DNA from: Peromyscus leucopus
Taxonomy: Eukaryota; Chordata; Mammalia; Rodentia; Cricetidae
Direction of reading: 5' to 3'
DNA length: 64,000 nt
Assembly (NCBI RefSeq): GCF_004664715.2
Contig: NC_051063.1
Coordinates: 66,855,518-66,919,517, forward strand
Program-made: the position numbers and the translations under genes
The notes under the pieces: generated by a model
What the model saw: only the letters and a program-made list of their open reading frames with translations
Told to the model about the DNA's origin: nothing
Databases searched by the model: none
Shown: positions 9,281 through 20,347 of the stretch, in pieces
Position numbering within the stretch: the stretch's first letter is position 1
Layout of the letters: every line of letters starts with the position of its first letter

Positions 9281-11567
9281 TGAACTATGAGTTTGAAAAT
9301 CAGAAAAGCTATTGGCAAACCCGGGGCACTCTACCTGGTCACACTAGTCCATCCTTGACATTAATATTAGCACAATTCCTCCTCTATATCCCAGGCATCC
9401 TAGGCAGCCCACTCTCAAAACTCTGCAGCAGCCTGGACTTGGAAAACTGCAGAAACTAACATGTGATTTAAGACATTGACTTCCCAGGGCATTAAAAGGT
9501 AGGAATACAGCAACTTCCTTGAAATTCCTTAGACACATTCTTTCTAGGAACTCATCAGACATTCTCAGGCAGGCCGCATATGACAGGGCATGATGGGGAT
9601 GCTAACATCCCCTCTCCCCACAAGTTTTCTATCAATTGACTCCTGAATCACTCGGTCCCTGGAAGACAGGGAGTGGGCAGACTTACACACAGGTTCCCCC
9701 AAGGACCAGGCTGTTATTTACTGCTGAGCAGAATAGCAGAGATTCATTTTGCACTCCATAATACTTCTACCAATAATAGTAATTACAGCTCCATCAACAT
9801 TACCATTTACGTATGAAATATTATGGCCCGGATGTCTAATTAACATAGTAATTAGACATATTAATGTATCTCCTTCTTCATTTCAAATCCATAATCTCCT
9901 CTAATTGCTCCTAATGTACTCAGTTTGAACGGATGCTGATATTTTGAAGTGTAAAATTGTAAGTTACCCCATTAACCAAAATCCAGTGGCAGCAAAATCA
10001 TGCCGAATGCAATTATACCTCTTGTCTGTGCTGTTACTAGCCAGTGGGACTGCGGAGGACAAGATATTTTCAACTGTAAATTACCCATGCAGGGTAGAAC
10101 TAGGTATTCACGTTTCCTTCCCATGACATGGTTTCACAGAGAGATCTCAGAGGCAGCAGTGATTGCAGTCCTAGCAATCACTACGAAGCCAGACCGCTCC
10201 AGTCACCAAGCCCTAACATGAGCACCATTTGGACTCAACAACAGATAGAGTGGCTGTACGCCATAATGAGCCTGGGATCTGGGGGCAGCTGTCTGTGAGC
10301 AGAGTCATCTCCACTCCTCAGAGTCCTACCTCTCATCCTGCCGCACAACAAATCCAGACTCAGCACAGGGCCCTCACACTGGGACCTGGGCAGCAGTCAG
10401 TCCTGATGTCTCACAGCCTCTTGTGCTCAGTATCATCCACATTCAACAGATTCTCCTACAGATGGCTGGGAAATGACCAAGTCTCTACAGATGAGGACCC
10501 CCAACCAGGCTTTTTCTCAGACTGTAGTGTTACACAGCACTTTGGCTATCAAGAATCCTCCGTTATGCAGCAAGAGAATAGAGGTAGGACCTGGCAACTG
10601 CAGTACCCAAATTAACACATGGAAGAATTTAGTTTGCAGAGACACCCTGGAAGCTCTCCCCTCCCTGGGGGAGGCTTCATACAATAATAGAACATGGTCA
10701 GGAAAGGCTGGAAGCCTTACCGTCCTTACCCAGGCTTCACCTATTAAACAGAGTATGTGCATGGAAAGCCCCCATATACAGCTGGGGAAGGTGGGTGCTA
10801 TGTAAATGTCCCATAAAGAGTCACATGCTTTGTGACCTCAGGCCTTGGGGGCTTTACCATCAGCTCACTAATTCACTTCCATTTCCAGTTCTTTCCTCCT
10901 TAATAAACTGTCTCCGCTTCTTCTAACCCTGTGTCCGTTGCTCCCAGACACAAGAACCTAAATATTTCTTTTTTTTTTTCTTTCCTGGACTTAAATGGGG
11001 CCATGTTTATTCACAGTGAAGGGACATCTTTGTCACCCATGTGTGGCGATGGCCAACATGCCTACAGGAACGATGGGATGCAGGCCCCTTGTAAGGGCAA
11101 TGACTTCCGTAATCCACAAGGGGAGCTGGGAAGTGTAGTCTTTCAGCAGGAAACTATCATTCCTAACTCTGGGAGGATATAAAAAAAAGTGCAGGGTGGA
11201 GACATTACAGCTGTTTTCTGCTGAGAAGGGTCTTTGTTGGAGGGGGCTGTTCTGAGTCCATTGAAGTCATGTAACAGGGAGAGAATCTTAACTGCATCAG
11301 CTATGGTGGATTGGGCAATTGTCATCTTGATTTCCTGAGGAGACTTGGAAAATTAATATTGGAAATGCTTATAAAGAGATAAGAACAAAGATGAGGGAGA
11401 TGGGGTGGGCCAGTGAGAGGACGTGGGAACAGAGTTGGTTCAGGGTGACAGTGACGGGTGACTGGTCCCTTTGCCAGGACTTTTCACCAAAACGAGCTAG
11501 AAGTATCAGGAAGCTACAGAGAGCATCAAAGGAAGGGAACAGAAGAAAACAGAGGACTATTATAAAG
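9281..11567. other. Unassigned; AT-rich palindrome and T tract
   Basis: No gene recognised. The part at about 9770-9980 is AT-rich with repeated TAATTA cores and holds a 10-bp inverted repeat (separate entry). The part at about 10850-10960 has 'ttaataaactg' and then 'cccagacacaagaaccta', which could be the end of an LTR I cannot name. A T-rich tract lies at about 10967-10980. Confidence 0.4.
9833..9858. repeat. Perfect 10-bp inverted repeat, homeodomain-like
   Basis: Arms tgtctaatta (9833-9842) and taattagaca (9849-9858) are exact reverse complements with loop acatag. Each arm carries a TAATTA core, the known recognition core of many homeodomain proteins. Surrounding AT-rich sequence adds further TAAT cores. 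It could be a regulatory element or a chance palindrome. Confidence 0.6.
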
Positions 11568-11578
11568 AATTGTACCTG

Positions 11579-11765
11579 GGGGCTGGCGAGATGGCTCAGA
11601 GGTTAAGAGCACTGGCTGTTCTTCCAGAGGTCCTGAGTTCAATTCCCAGCAACCACACAGTACCTCACAACCATCTGTAATGATATCTGGTCTCCTTTTC
11701 TGGCCTGCAGGCATACATGCAGACATAACACTGTATATATAATTAATAAATAAATCTTAAAAAAA
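11579..11765 (+). mobile_element. B2 SINE, near full length
   Basis: Classic B2: 'gggctggcgagatggctcag', 'gttaagagcactggctgttc', 'ttccagaggtcctgagttc', 'ctcacaaccatctgtaatg', ending 'aataaataaatctt' plus A run. The A-box and B-box areas of the tRNA-like head are both readable. The bases aattgta occur before (11568-11574) and after (11766-11772) and are the probable target duplication. Confidence 0.95.
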
Positions 11766-12119
11766 AATTGTATATGGCCTGGAGTGAAAGGGATGCGGGT
11801 CCTTTTTAGCCAGCTTCTCCACAGCATCTAAAAGGTCTTTTTGAGATGTGTCAGAAGCAAATGGGGTTGTTGTGGGGTGAGAGCCATTGGGAGAGCTCAC
11901 ATGGAACATTCTGTTTGTGTAGAGGGGAAGTTCAGCAAGTAAAACACGTAAAGGACAGGGTGAAAACACAGATGTGAGGATAATAAGGAGGAAAGGAGTG
12001 ATCTTGGGGAGGAGCCAGAGTGAGAGGGAACCAGAAGTAATTTTTGTTTGGTCCCCTCTCAAACCAGTTAGGATCTGTTGACCTGGAAGCAGCGTTATCT
12101 GAGAAGGGCACAGATCCAT
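11757..12119 (-). pseudogene. Possible retroviral env C-terminal remnant
   Basis: A 120-codon minus-strand frame contains a hydrophobic stretch with the pattern P-x-x-x-F-L-L-I-I-L then F-S-P-C-P-L-x-x-L, followed by a polar tail. This resembles the membrane anchor and short cytoplasmic tail of class-I endogenous retrovirus Env proteins (hydrophobic run, then a PC-x-L motif). Upstream on the same strand the reading is broken by stop codons. A B2 lies just past its 3' end. Similarity is by eye only and could be chance. Confidence 0.25.
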
Positions 12120-13700
12120 CCTTAGCAGTAATCAGATCTGGTCCTTTTTAATTGTGGAGTACTGCAGCAATTGAGGAGTCCGGCTGGTCTGAGCTGGCGA
12201 AAGAGAGAAGTTAATGGATGCAAGGGAGGCAGTCCAGCTGTTTTGTTTCTGAGTCCCATCAACAACGTCCAGAGTGGCAAGAAGAGGGATGAGTTGGATG
12301 GCCCATTAGCTCACCTTCCAGAGGTTGCCCAAACTGCTTTTAGGGGTTTGTGGGGGCACTGATCTCTCCATGACTGCTCCAAGGCTGACAGAAAGGTGAT
12401 GAGGAGAGCTGCAGTTAGAGTGCCTCAGAAGCTAGTTCACCTGAGGGGCCATGTTAAAACTTAACAGTTGGAAAAAATTCAAACCATCAGTCAGGGGGTA
12501 ATAACTCTAGACCTTTGTGGGGAACATTAAGTGACAAAGTCACATGAGAAAAACTTTGACATCAACATTAACATGAATCACTATAACATAAGGAAGGCTA
12601 AATATAAAGTTAACATAAGGTACAACTGGCTGGAGCATGGACCAGAGCCCTGCAGCAGGATAAGGTGACTATAATTAACAGTTTGTTTACATCAGACTCC
12701 TGCATGAAGAACAAGCACCGGAAGCCTTGTAAAAGAAGTCAGCTTAAGTTAGAATATAAGGAATAAATCTGAACAGAAAGTGTCTACGAGATATGTCTTG
12801 TTTTCTTATATGATGAACTTTGATGCTTGTCTTAAATATTAACAATACCAGCTGTTATTTAATGGACAGAAAAACAGAGTTTCTCAAGTAAAACACAATT
12901 GTTGGTTAGAAACAATTTATAAGGGGACTATTACCTTAAATGGTCATATCTACTATTTGAAAACATGACAATATACATTTTTGTTAACATCGAATTGTTA
13001 TACCTATACTCCAAAAGACAATTTAATTCTAAGTTGTATTTCCCCAAAAGAATTAATTTTTAATTTCCAATTCAAACATACTTCCAGAGACAGTGATTGC
13101 CTTACTTTCTCCTCAACAGGCAGTTCTCCAGAACACTCCAGAACATCCTAAGTTACTGCCTGAGTGACTGCCGTGTCAAGAGTAAATAATCCATTTTATA
13201 AAGTTTTCTACAATTAACCCATTAACAGAGCCTTTTAAAAATTCTCTATGACATTTTCACTCCATATACTCACCCAACAGATGAGACCAGTCAGTCATGT
13301 CAAATCTGTAATAAATAATTTACATCAAAGACTGAATTGACAAAGAAAGCTAACGCCAACTCTTGACTCCTCCTACTGATGGGCAAACCTCTAGGTCACC
13401 ACCCACTGACAGCAGGAAGCATGTTTCTTAACATCTTTCTATTTAAAAATAGATTGAGTTTTAACAAATATTGGCTTTGGGTTTTTTTTTTTTTTTTAGA
13501 AAAAATGTACAAGCGTCGTGACCACAAGGTTCTGTGACAGGGAGAAGGAAAGTAAAACAGAGCAGTGCAGGAGAAGACACTTTGCTCCTGAGGACAGCTG
13601 GGAAGTGAACCATTTCCTGAAGAGGTTACAAATGGTAGGGTATTAACTCTGAATTATCCCTCCTTTGCCTTGGTTCTGTGGACTATCTTTAAAGCTTTTG
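11773..13700. other. Unassigned, AT-rich in second half
   Basis: Apart from the env-like trace at its left end I can name nothing here. From about 12450 the sequence is AT-rich with many short A/T runs, including a T15-type run near 13480. If the env trace is real, the minus strand of this stretch may be the rest of a badly decayed provirus. Confidence 0.35.
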
Positions 13701-14410
13701 CTGAAACTTTACCTTTCTGTATTTTAGGATTTGTAAGTTTATTGAGTGTGATTTGAAAAGGATGTATAGATTGTTTTAATTTGCTGTAACATACCATGCG
13801 TGTAACTTGGATTCAACTCATGTTTAGGGAAAGGGTGTGTGCCTTTGGGGCTCACCTTGGATCCAGTAGCCTGCTGCCATCTTGGCTGAGGACCTAGGCT
13901 CATCTTGGAGTAAATAACAACCACGTAGCTTGCCACCATCTTGGCAGGTAATTAACTCATCAGGATAGAAACATAGTGTGTGACTTTATCTCCACCTTGG
14001 GTAAGGTGACCACATGGTATAAATCAACTACTAAGACAGTACCCATAAAACAATTAGAGCCATTGAGCCATCTGCTTATCATTGTATCTCCCTTTTATTT
14101 GACTATGGAGGCAAAACCAGGCCTCCAAGATGGATTGTTTTATTTTATTTTCCTACATTAAGGAGGCAACAGCAGGTCTCAAGATGTTTTGGATTAAGAT
14201 GGATTTTTGTATGGTGATTTTTATCCTTATCTGTATTGCCTGAGGAGAAAGTCTGGTTCCCAGGAGATGACTGCTCCTTCTTGGGGGAGGGAGGAGTAGT
14301 TTCCATTACAGAGAAATTGTTCCTGCTTAGATGGTGAGCTCATCGCATGAAGATCCTTTGTGAGGCTCCATTGTTCCTGGAATCCAAGGTGACTTCAGGT
14401 TTAGGGTAAT
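13701..14410. other. Unassigned; repeated 'ccatcttgg' motif
   Basis: The motif 'catcttgg' occurs several times between 13876 and 13952, with related 'aagatgg' on the other strand at 14128 and 14197. This looks like part of an old LTR or internal provirus sequence, but I cannot assign a family. Confidence 0.35.
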
Positions 14411-14416
14411 GACTGG

Positions 14417-14824
14417 TACTGTGGGATGTCTTTCTGTATGCTGTGAATATGTGTGTCTCTCATTGGATAATAAATAAAGCTGTTTTGGCCTATGGCAAGA
14501 AAGCTTACCTCCAGGTGAGAAATCCCAGCAGAGATAAAGAGAGAAGAAGGGCGGAGTTGGGAGTGATGTGAGCCACTACAGAAGGAGCAACAAGATGTTA
14601 GCAGACCGGTAACATCAGGGCCATGTGGCAACATACAGATTAATAGAAATGGGTTAATTTAAGATGAAAGAGCTAGCTAGCGAGAAGCCAAAGCCATAGG
14701 TCATACAGTTTGTAATTAATATAAGCCTCTGAGTGATTATTTTATAAGTGCCTGCAGGACTGTGGGTAGAAGAGATTTGTCCAAACCTCAGGGTTGGACA
14801 GGACCAGAGAAACTTCCAGCTACA
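14417..14824 (+). mobile_element. Solo ERVK-type LTR (type A)
   Basis: Same family as 8000-8398: 'ctgtgggatgtctttctgta', 'aataaataaagctgttttgg', 'agattaatagaaatgggtta', 'gtaattaatataagcctctg', ending 'aaacttccagctaca'. It is flanked by a perfect 6-bp duplication gactgg (14411-14416 and 14825-14830), as expected for ERVK integration followed by LTR-LTR recombination. The first bases are TA, a decayed TG. Confidence 0.9.
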
Positions 14825-14830
14825 GACTGG

Positions 14831-15145
14831 AAACTTGTAGACACCACTCAGATAGATCAGAAGCTTGTAAAAGCTGACTTCCGATGCCCCTGCAAATCTT
14901 GACAGATATTCCTTAAATGATTAACATACCCATGTATAAAGCAGAACAGGGATGTAACCCAAAGTAAAGGAGACAAGTACAAAATGAAGGCAGGGCTGCC
15001 AGCCTTTTATCTGCTTCTAGTTACCTTGCGGGCTGAGGGAAGAGCCTGCACTTTTAGCTAAGCAGCTTCTAAGTCCATTTCCATAGAGAATACAAAGATG
15101 CAGGGCCCAGCAGAGTTCAAGAAAGCCATGTTGGGGGAAGGCCAG
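14831..15145. other. No recognised feature
   Basis: Unassigned sequence between two LTRs. Confidence 0.5.
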
Positions 15146-15848
15146 TGTGGTGGCTTGAATGAAAATGGCCTCATAGGGAGTGGCACTGTTTGAAAGGATT
15201 AGGAGGTATGGCCTTGCTGGAGAAAGTATGTCACTGGCTTTGAGGTTTCAGAAACCCATGCCAGGTCCAGGAGCGTTGGCTCGTCTTCCTGCTGCCTGCA
15301 AATCTAGATGTAGAACTCTTAAGCTACTTCTCCAGCACCATGTCTGACTGCATACTGCCATGCTTCCCGCCATGATGACACTGGACTAAACCTCTGAAAC
15401 TGTAAGCCTCAATTAAATGTTTTCCTGTAGACAGCTCTTTCTTTGGGCCACCAGCTCATAAAAAATGACACAGAGACTTATTATTAACTATAAAAGCTTG
15501 ACCTATAGCTTCGGCTTGTCCCGCTACCTCTTACAACTTAAATTAACACATTTCTATTCACCTGTGTGTTGCTATGTGACTTGTGGCTTTTACCTCTCCT
15601 CCTGCATGTCTTGCTCCCTCTGCATCGGCCTCACAACCCTGCCTTTTTTTCTTCCCCGAGACCTCTCTGTCTTCAGAAGTCCTGCCTAGCTTCTTCTTGT
15701 CTAGCTATTGGCCACTCAGCTCTTTTATTAAGCCAATCATAGTGACACATCTTCACACAGTGTAAAGGGATGTTCCCCAACATTTTCCTTTCTGAGAGTT
15801 GCCCTGCTCATGGCGTCTTTTCACAGCAATAAAACAGTGACTGAAACT
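15146..15848 (+). mobile_element. MT-type ERVL-MaLR LTR, split by ERVK LTR
   Basis: Starts 'tgtggtggcttgaatgaaa', then 'aaaggattaggaggtatggc', 'ccatgcttcccgccatgatg', 'aattaaatgttttcc' and, after a 357-bp interruption, 'ctgagagttgccctgctca' and 'cagcaataaaacagtgact'. Without the insert it is about 340 bp, the usual size. The ERVK insertion is therefore the younger event. Confidence 0.85.
15426..15782 (-). mobile_element. Solo ERVK-type LTR nested in MT LTR
   Basis: On the minus strand it begins 'tgttggggaacatcc', has 'ggcttaataaaagagctgag' (polyadenylation signal), 'taatttaagttgtaagag' and ends 'gagctgtctaca', so the ends are TG...CA. It is flanked by a perfect 6-bp duplication ttttcc (15420-15425 and 15783-15788) derived from the MT sequence. 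It is related to, but distinct from, the type B LTR at 8425. Confidence 0.9.
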
Positions 15849-16041
15849 GCAGAACTGGCTGCCGACCATAGGGACCACACAGCTTGGCTTCCTTTCTAAG
15901 CCTTAGTTTCCTTGTCTGAAATGTGGAGGGCAGAACAAAAGGTCTGTAAAGTCCAGTTTGGTCACCAGCTCTGCAGCCAGTTTACCTCTGCATTCTTTCC
16001 TGCCTAGCTAGGGCCATTTGTACCAGGTGAAGCTAGCCCTC

Positions 16042-16391
16042 TGTAGTGGAGCTCTGAATGTAATTGGCCCCCATCATCTCATAGGGAGTGACACTATTAG
16101 GAGGTGTGGCTTTGTTGGAATAGGTATGGCCTTGTTGGAGGAAGTGTGTCACTGTGGGGGCGGGCTCTGAGGTTTCCTATGCTCAGGAAACTGCCCAGTA
16201 TCTCAGTCAACATCCTGTTGCCTGCAAGACATAGGGGCTCTCAGATATGTCTGCCTGCATGCCACCACACTCTCCTTCATGATGATAATGTACTGAACCC
16301 CTGAAACTGTAAGCCACCCCAATTAAATGTTTTCCTTGTAAGAGTTGCCATGGTCATGGTGTCTCTTCACAGCAACAGAAACCCTAAGACA
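16042..16391 (+). mobile_element. MT-type ERVL-MaLR LTR with perfect 5-bp duplication
   Basis: Starts 'tgtagtggagctctgaatgt', has 'cctcatgatgataatg'-type and 'aattaaatgttttccttgta' landmarks and ends 'aaaccctaagaca'. The flanking bases ccctc (16037-16041 and 16392-16396) match exactly, giving clean boundaries. Confidence 0.9.
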
Positions 16392-16445
16392 CCCTCCTAT
16401 ACTGAAGCCTTGCCACCTGTGATGGAGTGTGCTTTCAGTGGCTTG

Positions 16446-16838
16446 TGATAGTAGTTTAATTATCAACTAGATGCAACCTAAAATCATCTGGAAAGAGAGT
16501 CTCAATAAGAGATTGTCTAGATCAGGTTAGCCTGTAGGATGGATTCGTCATTAAATGATATGGGAAGACCCTGCCTGAGATGGGTGGCACCATTCCCCAG
16601 TTTGGGGCCTGAACAGCATAAAAGTAGAGAAAGCAGGCTGAGCATTCAGTATACATGTATTCATTTCCCTTTGCTCTTGACCATGGATGTGTTATGACCA
16701 ACTATTTCAAGTGCCTGCCTTGACTTCCCCCATGATGACAGACTGTAAATTAGAATCATGAGCTAAAATCAACCCTTTCTTTTCTAAGCTGCTTTTGGTT
16801 GGGGCATTTCATTGTAGTTACAGAATTAAATTAGGACA
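16446..16838 (+). mobile_element. Rodent LTR-like repeat, family uncertain
   Basis: Recognisable dispersed-repeat landmarks: 'tttaattatcaactagatgc', 'gagtctcaataagagattgt', 'atatgggaagaccctgcctg', 'ggcaccattcccc', 'aaaagtagagaaagcaggct', and an end rich in 'gagctaaaatcaaccctttc'. This order is familiar from many rodent loci and looks like a MaLR/ERVL-type LTR; I cannot give the subfamily. Confidence 0.6.
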
Positions 16839-19312
16839 TGGTCCATACTGGGGTATGTTTCCTACCTTCCTTGTGGACTGCCCCAACCCCTCTGCACCCG
16901 CATCGACCACTGGAAGGAGTCAGAGCCCAGAGCAATCTCATCGCAGTCTTGGGAAGGAGGGTTGGACTGTCTATTACCTTCACTGCTGGACATTTCCCTG
17001 AGCCTCTAAGACCCCCACCCCACCATTCCATTAAACAGCCAGCACTGTGCTAATGAAATGCCAGTGCTCTGAGTCTAACAACTGATGTGAGGAAGAAGCA
17101 TTTCATCCTACAATTAGAAGTTGATTTCCAGTGTTCAACCCTGTTCTTCATTACCATCACCTCTTTAATTAATTTAGCATCTTTCAACCAGCAGTTGCTG
17201 AATTGCCTAAGCAGAGATGGAAAATTAAACTGAAGCCTGCTCCCAGCCCAAGGTGAGCAGGCCTCTGGAGCACCTGGAAGTTATTTGGTTATTTGAATCA
17301 GAAACCGTTTATCTGACATTTAGCTTAAATAGCAATTAGTCAGGGGGAAAAGACAAAGCCACTTCGAAGAGGTTCACAGGCCCTAGGCCAAGTGCAGGGA
17401 AAAGCTTCCTAAGCCATGCCTTGCACTTCAGCAGGAAGCCTTAATTAGTTCCCAGGGGACTCCCACCTGCTGCTTGCCTTTCAGGGAGAACTACTGTGGC
17501 CCCTCTCCATTGCTTACCTAGGAGGCTTGATTCCACCTTTGTTTAGATCAACAGTTCTTCAAGGCCAAACTCAAAAACGCACATCCCAGCTCCCAGAAAG
17601 CCTCAAGCTGCCAAAGGTGAGCCTTGTTCCACCTGGGGCCTCACCTACTCTGTGTTCTTACCTGGGATCCCAGGGGCCATTGAACACAAGTCCTAAAATG
17701 TCCACCAACCCCAAATCCTCCATTTAGAGTGGCCTTCCTAGCAGTACTCCATGCCCAACCCCCCCAAAAGCAAGCACACACTTTTGACCTCTTTATGTTT
17801 GTCAGAAGAGATAGAGGGAGAGAGAGAAGGGGGAACAATAAGAGTGAGAAAGAAAGGGAAGGGGAGGTAAAGGGGAAGGGAAGGGAGGAAGAAGAAGCTA
17901 CTGACCTCAGTGATGCAGTCTGGCTCTCCTCTTGAGGACACTTGAGCCCCTCGTACAATAAAACCTGTGAAGCTGTGAAGTGTCCGTGCTCTCCTGTGAC
18001 ACCATTAAAGCCCGTGGAGTCTGCCCCCTCACCGGGTCACTGCCTGTGAAGCAGTCTATGGATTTAGTACTTCCCCGATAGAAGCCTATAACTGACTACT
18101 AGTGTTTGGAGACCAAGAATTTTAGGAGTTAAAGAGAGCAGGAAAACTGCTGCTCTCAGGAGGGATCAAGGCTGTACCACTGGGACCAGAATAGGTCCCA
18201 TGTTACATCTCTAGAAAATCCTGTGCAAGGAGCCTGGGCCAGTCCAGGTCAACATAGTGGTATCCCTGAGTTCTCCTAAATGAAGTGCTGTCCCTTGACC
18301 CCAGACAAGGGAGAGAAAGTGTCCTTGGAGACATGAGAGTGTTAGAATGACTGTGTGTCAGCCATAACATTCAACATCAGCACCAGCATAGTAACCACAT
18401 ATCAGTACCCAGCACCAACACTTCATATCAGCATCACCAGCAGACTCTCACATAAACTCCATGGTCACCATCAGTATCAGCATTCAGAACTGAAACCGGT
18501 ATCAAGATGCCCTAGACACCTCACTGGGTATGGAACAAAAGAGACATGCCATTCCACCTTTAATCAGCCTAGTGGCTCTCCACCTGGAGGGCAGGTAAGG
18601 ATCCCCTGAAAACTATTCAGACTCTGGATGTGGGGTCTCTACCCCAGAGATTCTGATTCATGTGTTCTGGGAGAGGGCCAGATATGAGAAACATGGGTAT
18701 CTCTCCTGGCAAGCTCAACACTGGGCCCTGCTGAAAACTTCTCAAGGCAGTCAACTGCCTCTCATCTAGCATGAAAGGCAGGGTGTCTACTTGAGAAAAC
18801 CTCCATGTGTTTCTGTCCCACACCTGGAAAGCCAGTCCTTAATCATGCTACAAAAATCCTACTATCCAGGGCTACAAAGGCAATAAATGACCCCACACCA
18901 ACCCCAGGGACCAGGACCACAGCAGTGGTGAAGACAGACAAGGCCTCTAGTTTCTCCACATCTGCCTACCAATTACACCATGTGACTGGCTCTGAGTGGG
19001 ACAATGGTATGAACCAACTCTGGACAGAGAATGTCAACATCAGTATGGAATCCTCATGTTCTCCTCAGGTCCCATGTTGACTGTTGACAGAGGATTTCAA
19101 GGTCCAAGGGACAATGGAGCCACCTGCCTGGGTCCCTGATGAGAAGTAAGAGCCTCTCCTGGCCTGTGTCAGCCTTGGAGTGTGGACATATATGCAGACA
19201 CATCACTGGTTTCCACCAGCTGAGAACCAGGGGCTGCTATGTCCTTAGCATGTTCTCCTGTGCCCACATTTACCCTCCTGACCAAATGTTAGCCAGCTGC
19301 CGGCTGCCAAGG
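16839..19312. other. Unassigned; purine tract and CATCA-rich stretch
   Basis: Nothing coding recognised. About 17155-17460 is AT-rich with ttaattaatt and taattag cores and might be a conserved noncoding element, which needs cross-species alignment. A GA-rich strand-asymmetric tract lies at 17804-17899. About 18358-18490 is a degenerate CATCAGNACCA-like stretch. Confidence 0.4.
17804..17899 (+). repeat. GA-rich low-complexity tract
   Basis: Almost pure purine on the plus strand (gagagagaag, gggaaggggagg and similar words), so it can adopt triplex-type structures. Confidence 0.8.
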
Positions 19313-19643
19313 TGTCTTAGTTACTTTTCTATTTCTATGACAAAATGCCATGACTAAGGCATAAAAGAAAGTATTTAATTGGGTTTGTAGTATCAAGGGG
19401 CTAGAGTCCATGATGGCTGAATGAGGGAATGGTGGCAAGAACCACTCACTGAGAGTTTGCATCTTGGTGCACAGACATGAAGCAGAGAACACCCTGGAAA
19501 TGTCAGGAAGCTTTTGAAGCTTCAACACCTATCTCTGTGACAACAGTACCATACCCCCAATCCTTCTCAAACAGTTCTATCAGCTAGGAACCTAGTATTC
19601 AAACACATGAGCCTACGGGGACCATTCTCACTCAGACCACCAT
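19313..19643 (-). mobile_element. MT-type ERVL-MaLR LTR, antisense
   Basis: Plus-strand text reads the reverse MT order: 'tgtcttagttacttttctat', 'tttaattgggtttgtag', 'agtccatgatggctg', 'tattcaaacacatgagccta' and 'gaccattctcactcagacca'. Divergence is moderate and no clear 5-bp duplication was seen. Confidence 0.75.
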
Positions 19644-20029
19644 GTGAAGTTTCATGGGTATGCTTAAAGTAGCTGTCCCACTGAATGGTAAGTCACTTCA
19701 TATTAAGAGGCCTGCCAAGGGTCACAAATTGTCCCTGACTTTAAGTATGTTGACCTCTGACAAGGACATGTTCTCCTAGATGTCCAGTCACTGGTAAATT
19801 CCTATTCTCTCCAGGATCCCTTCATGACTCTGGGTATGAATTTGGGCCTGTATGATGAGTGCCTGGATCCCTCTGTACTGAAGACAGATTAAGCTGTAGG
19901 CCAACGATACTCTTCCAAAGTCAACACAGAGCATTTCTGTCAGTGTTCAATTACACACACTAAGCTTTGCTTGCCAAAGGCATGCAGTGTACTTATGCCA
20001 CAAACAATAGCAAGATGATATCTTTACAG

Positions 20030-20168
20030 AATTTTTGAAACAGTTTCACTGTGTATCCCTGGATGCCCTGGAATTCTCTGTGAAGATCAGTTTGGTCTTG
20101 AAGTCCCAGAGATCGTCCTGCCTCTGCCTTCTATGTGCTGGGATTAAAGGTGTATACTGCCATGCCCA
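20030..20168 (-). mobile_element. B1 SINE, antisense, diverged
   Basis: Reverse B1 landmarks in order: 'ttttgaaacagtttcactgt', 'tggatgccctggaattctct', 'cctgcctctgccttctatgt', 'gctgggattaaaggtgt' and a head near 'gccatgcccagtga'. Confidence 0.85.
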
Positions 20169-20347
20169 GTGACTTTGTGCAGGTTTTATTAAGAGCTCTC
20201 TCTTAACTAGCTCTCTATCCTAGAGGGTAAACTCTTAAATGTTTCAGTTTGGGACATTTGAGATTGTTCCTTTCATGAAGTAGATGCAACACATCCCAGT
20301 TTTAGATTAGCAGCTAATACAAAATGTATTTTCTTATGTATCTAATT

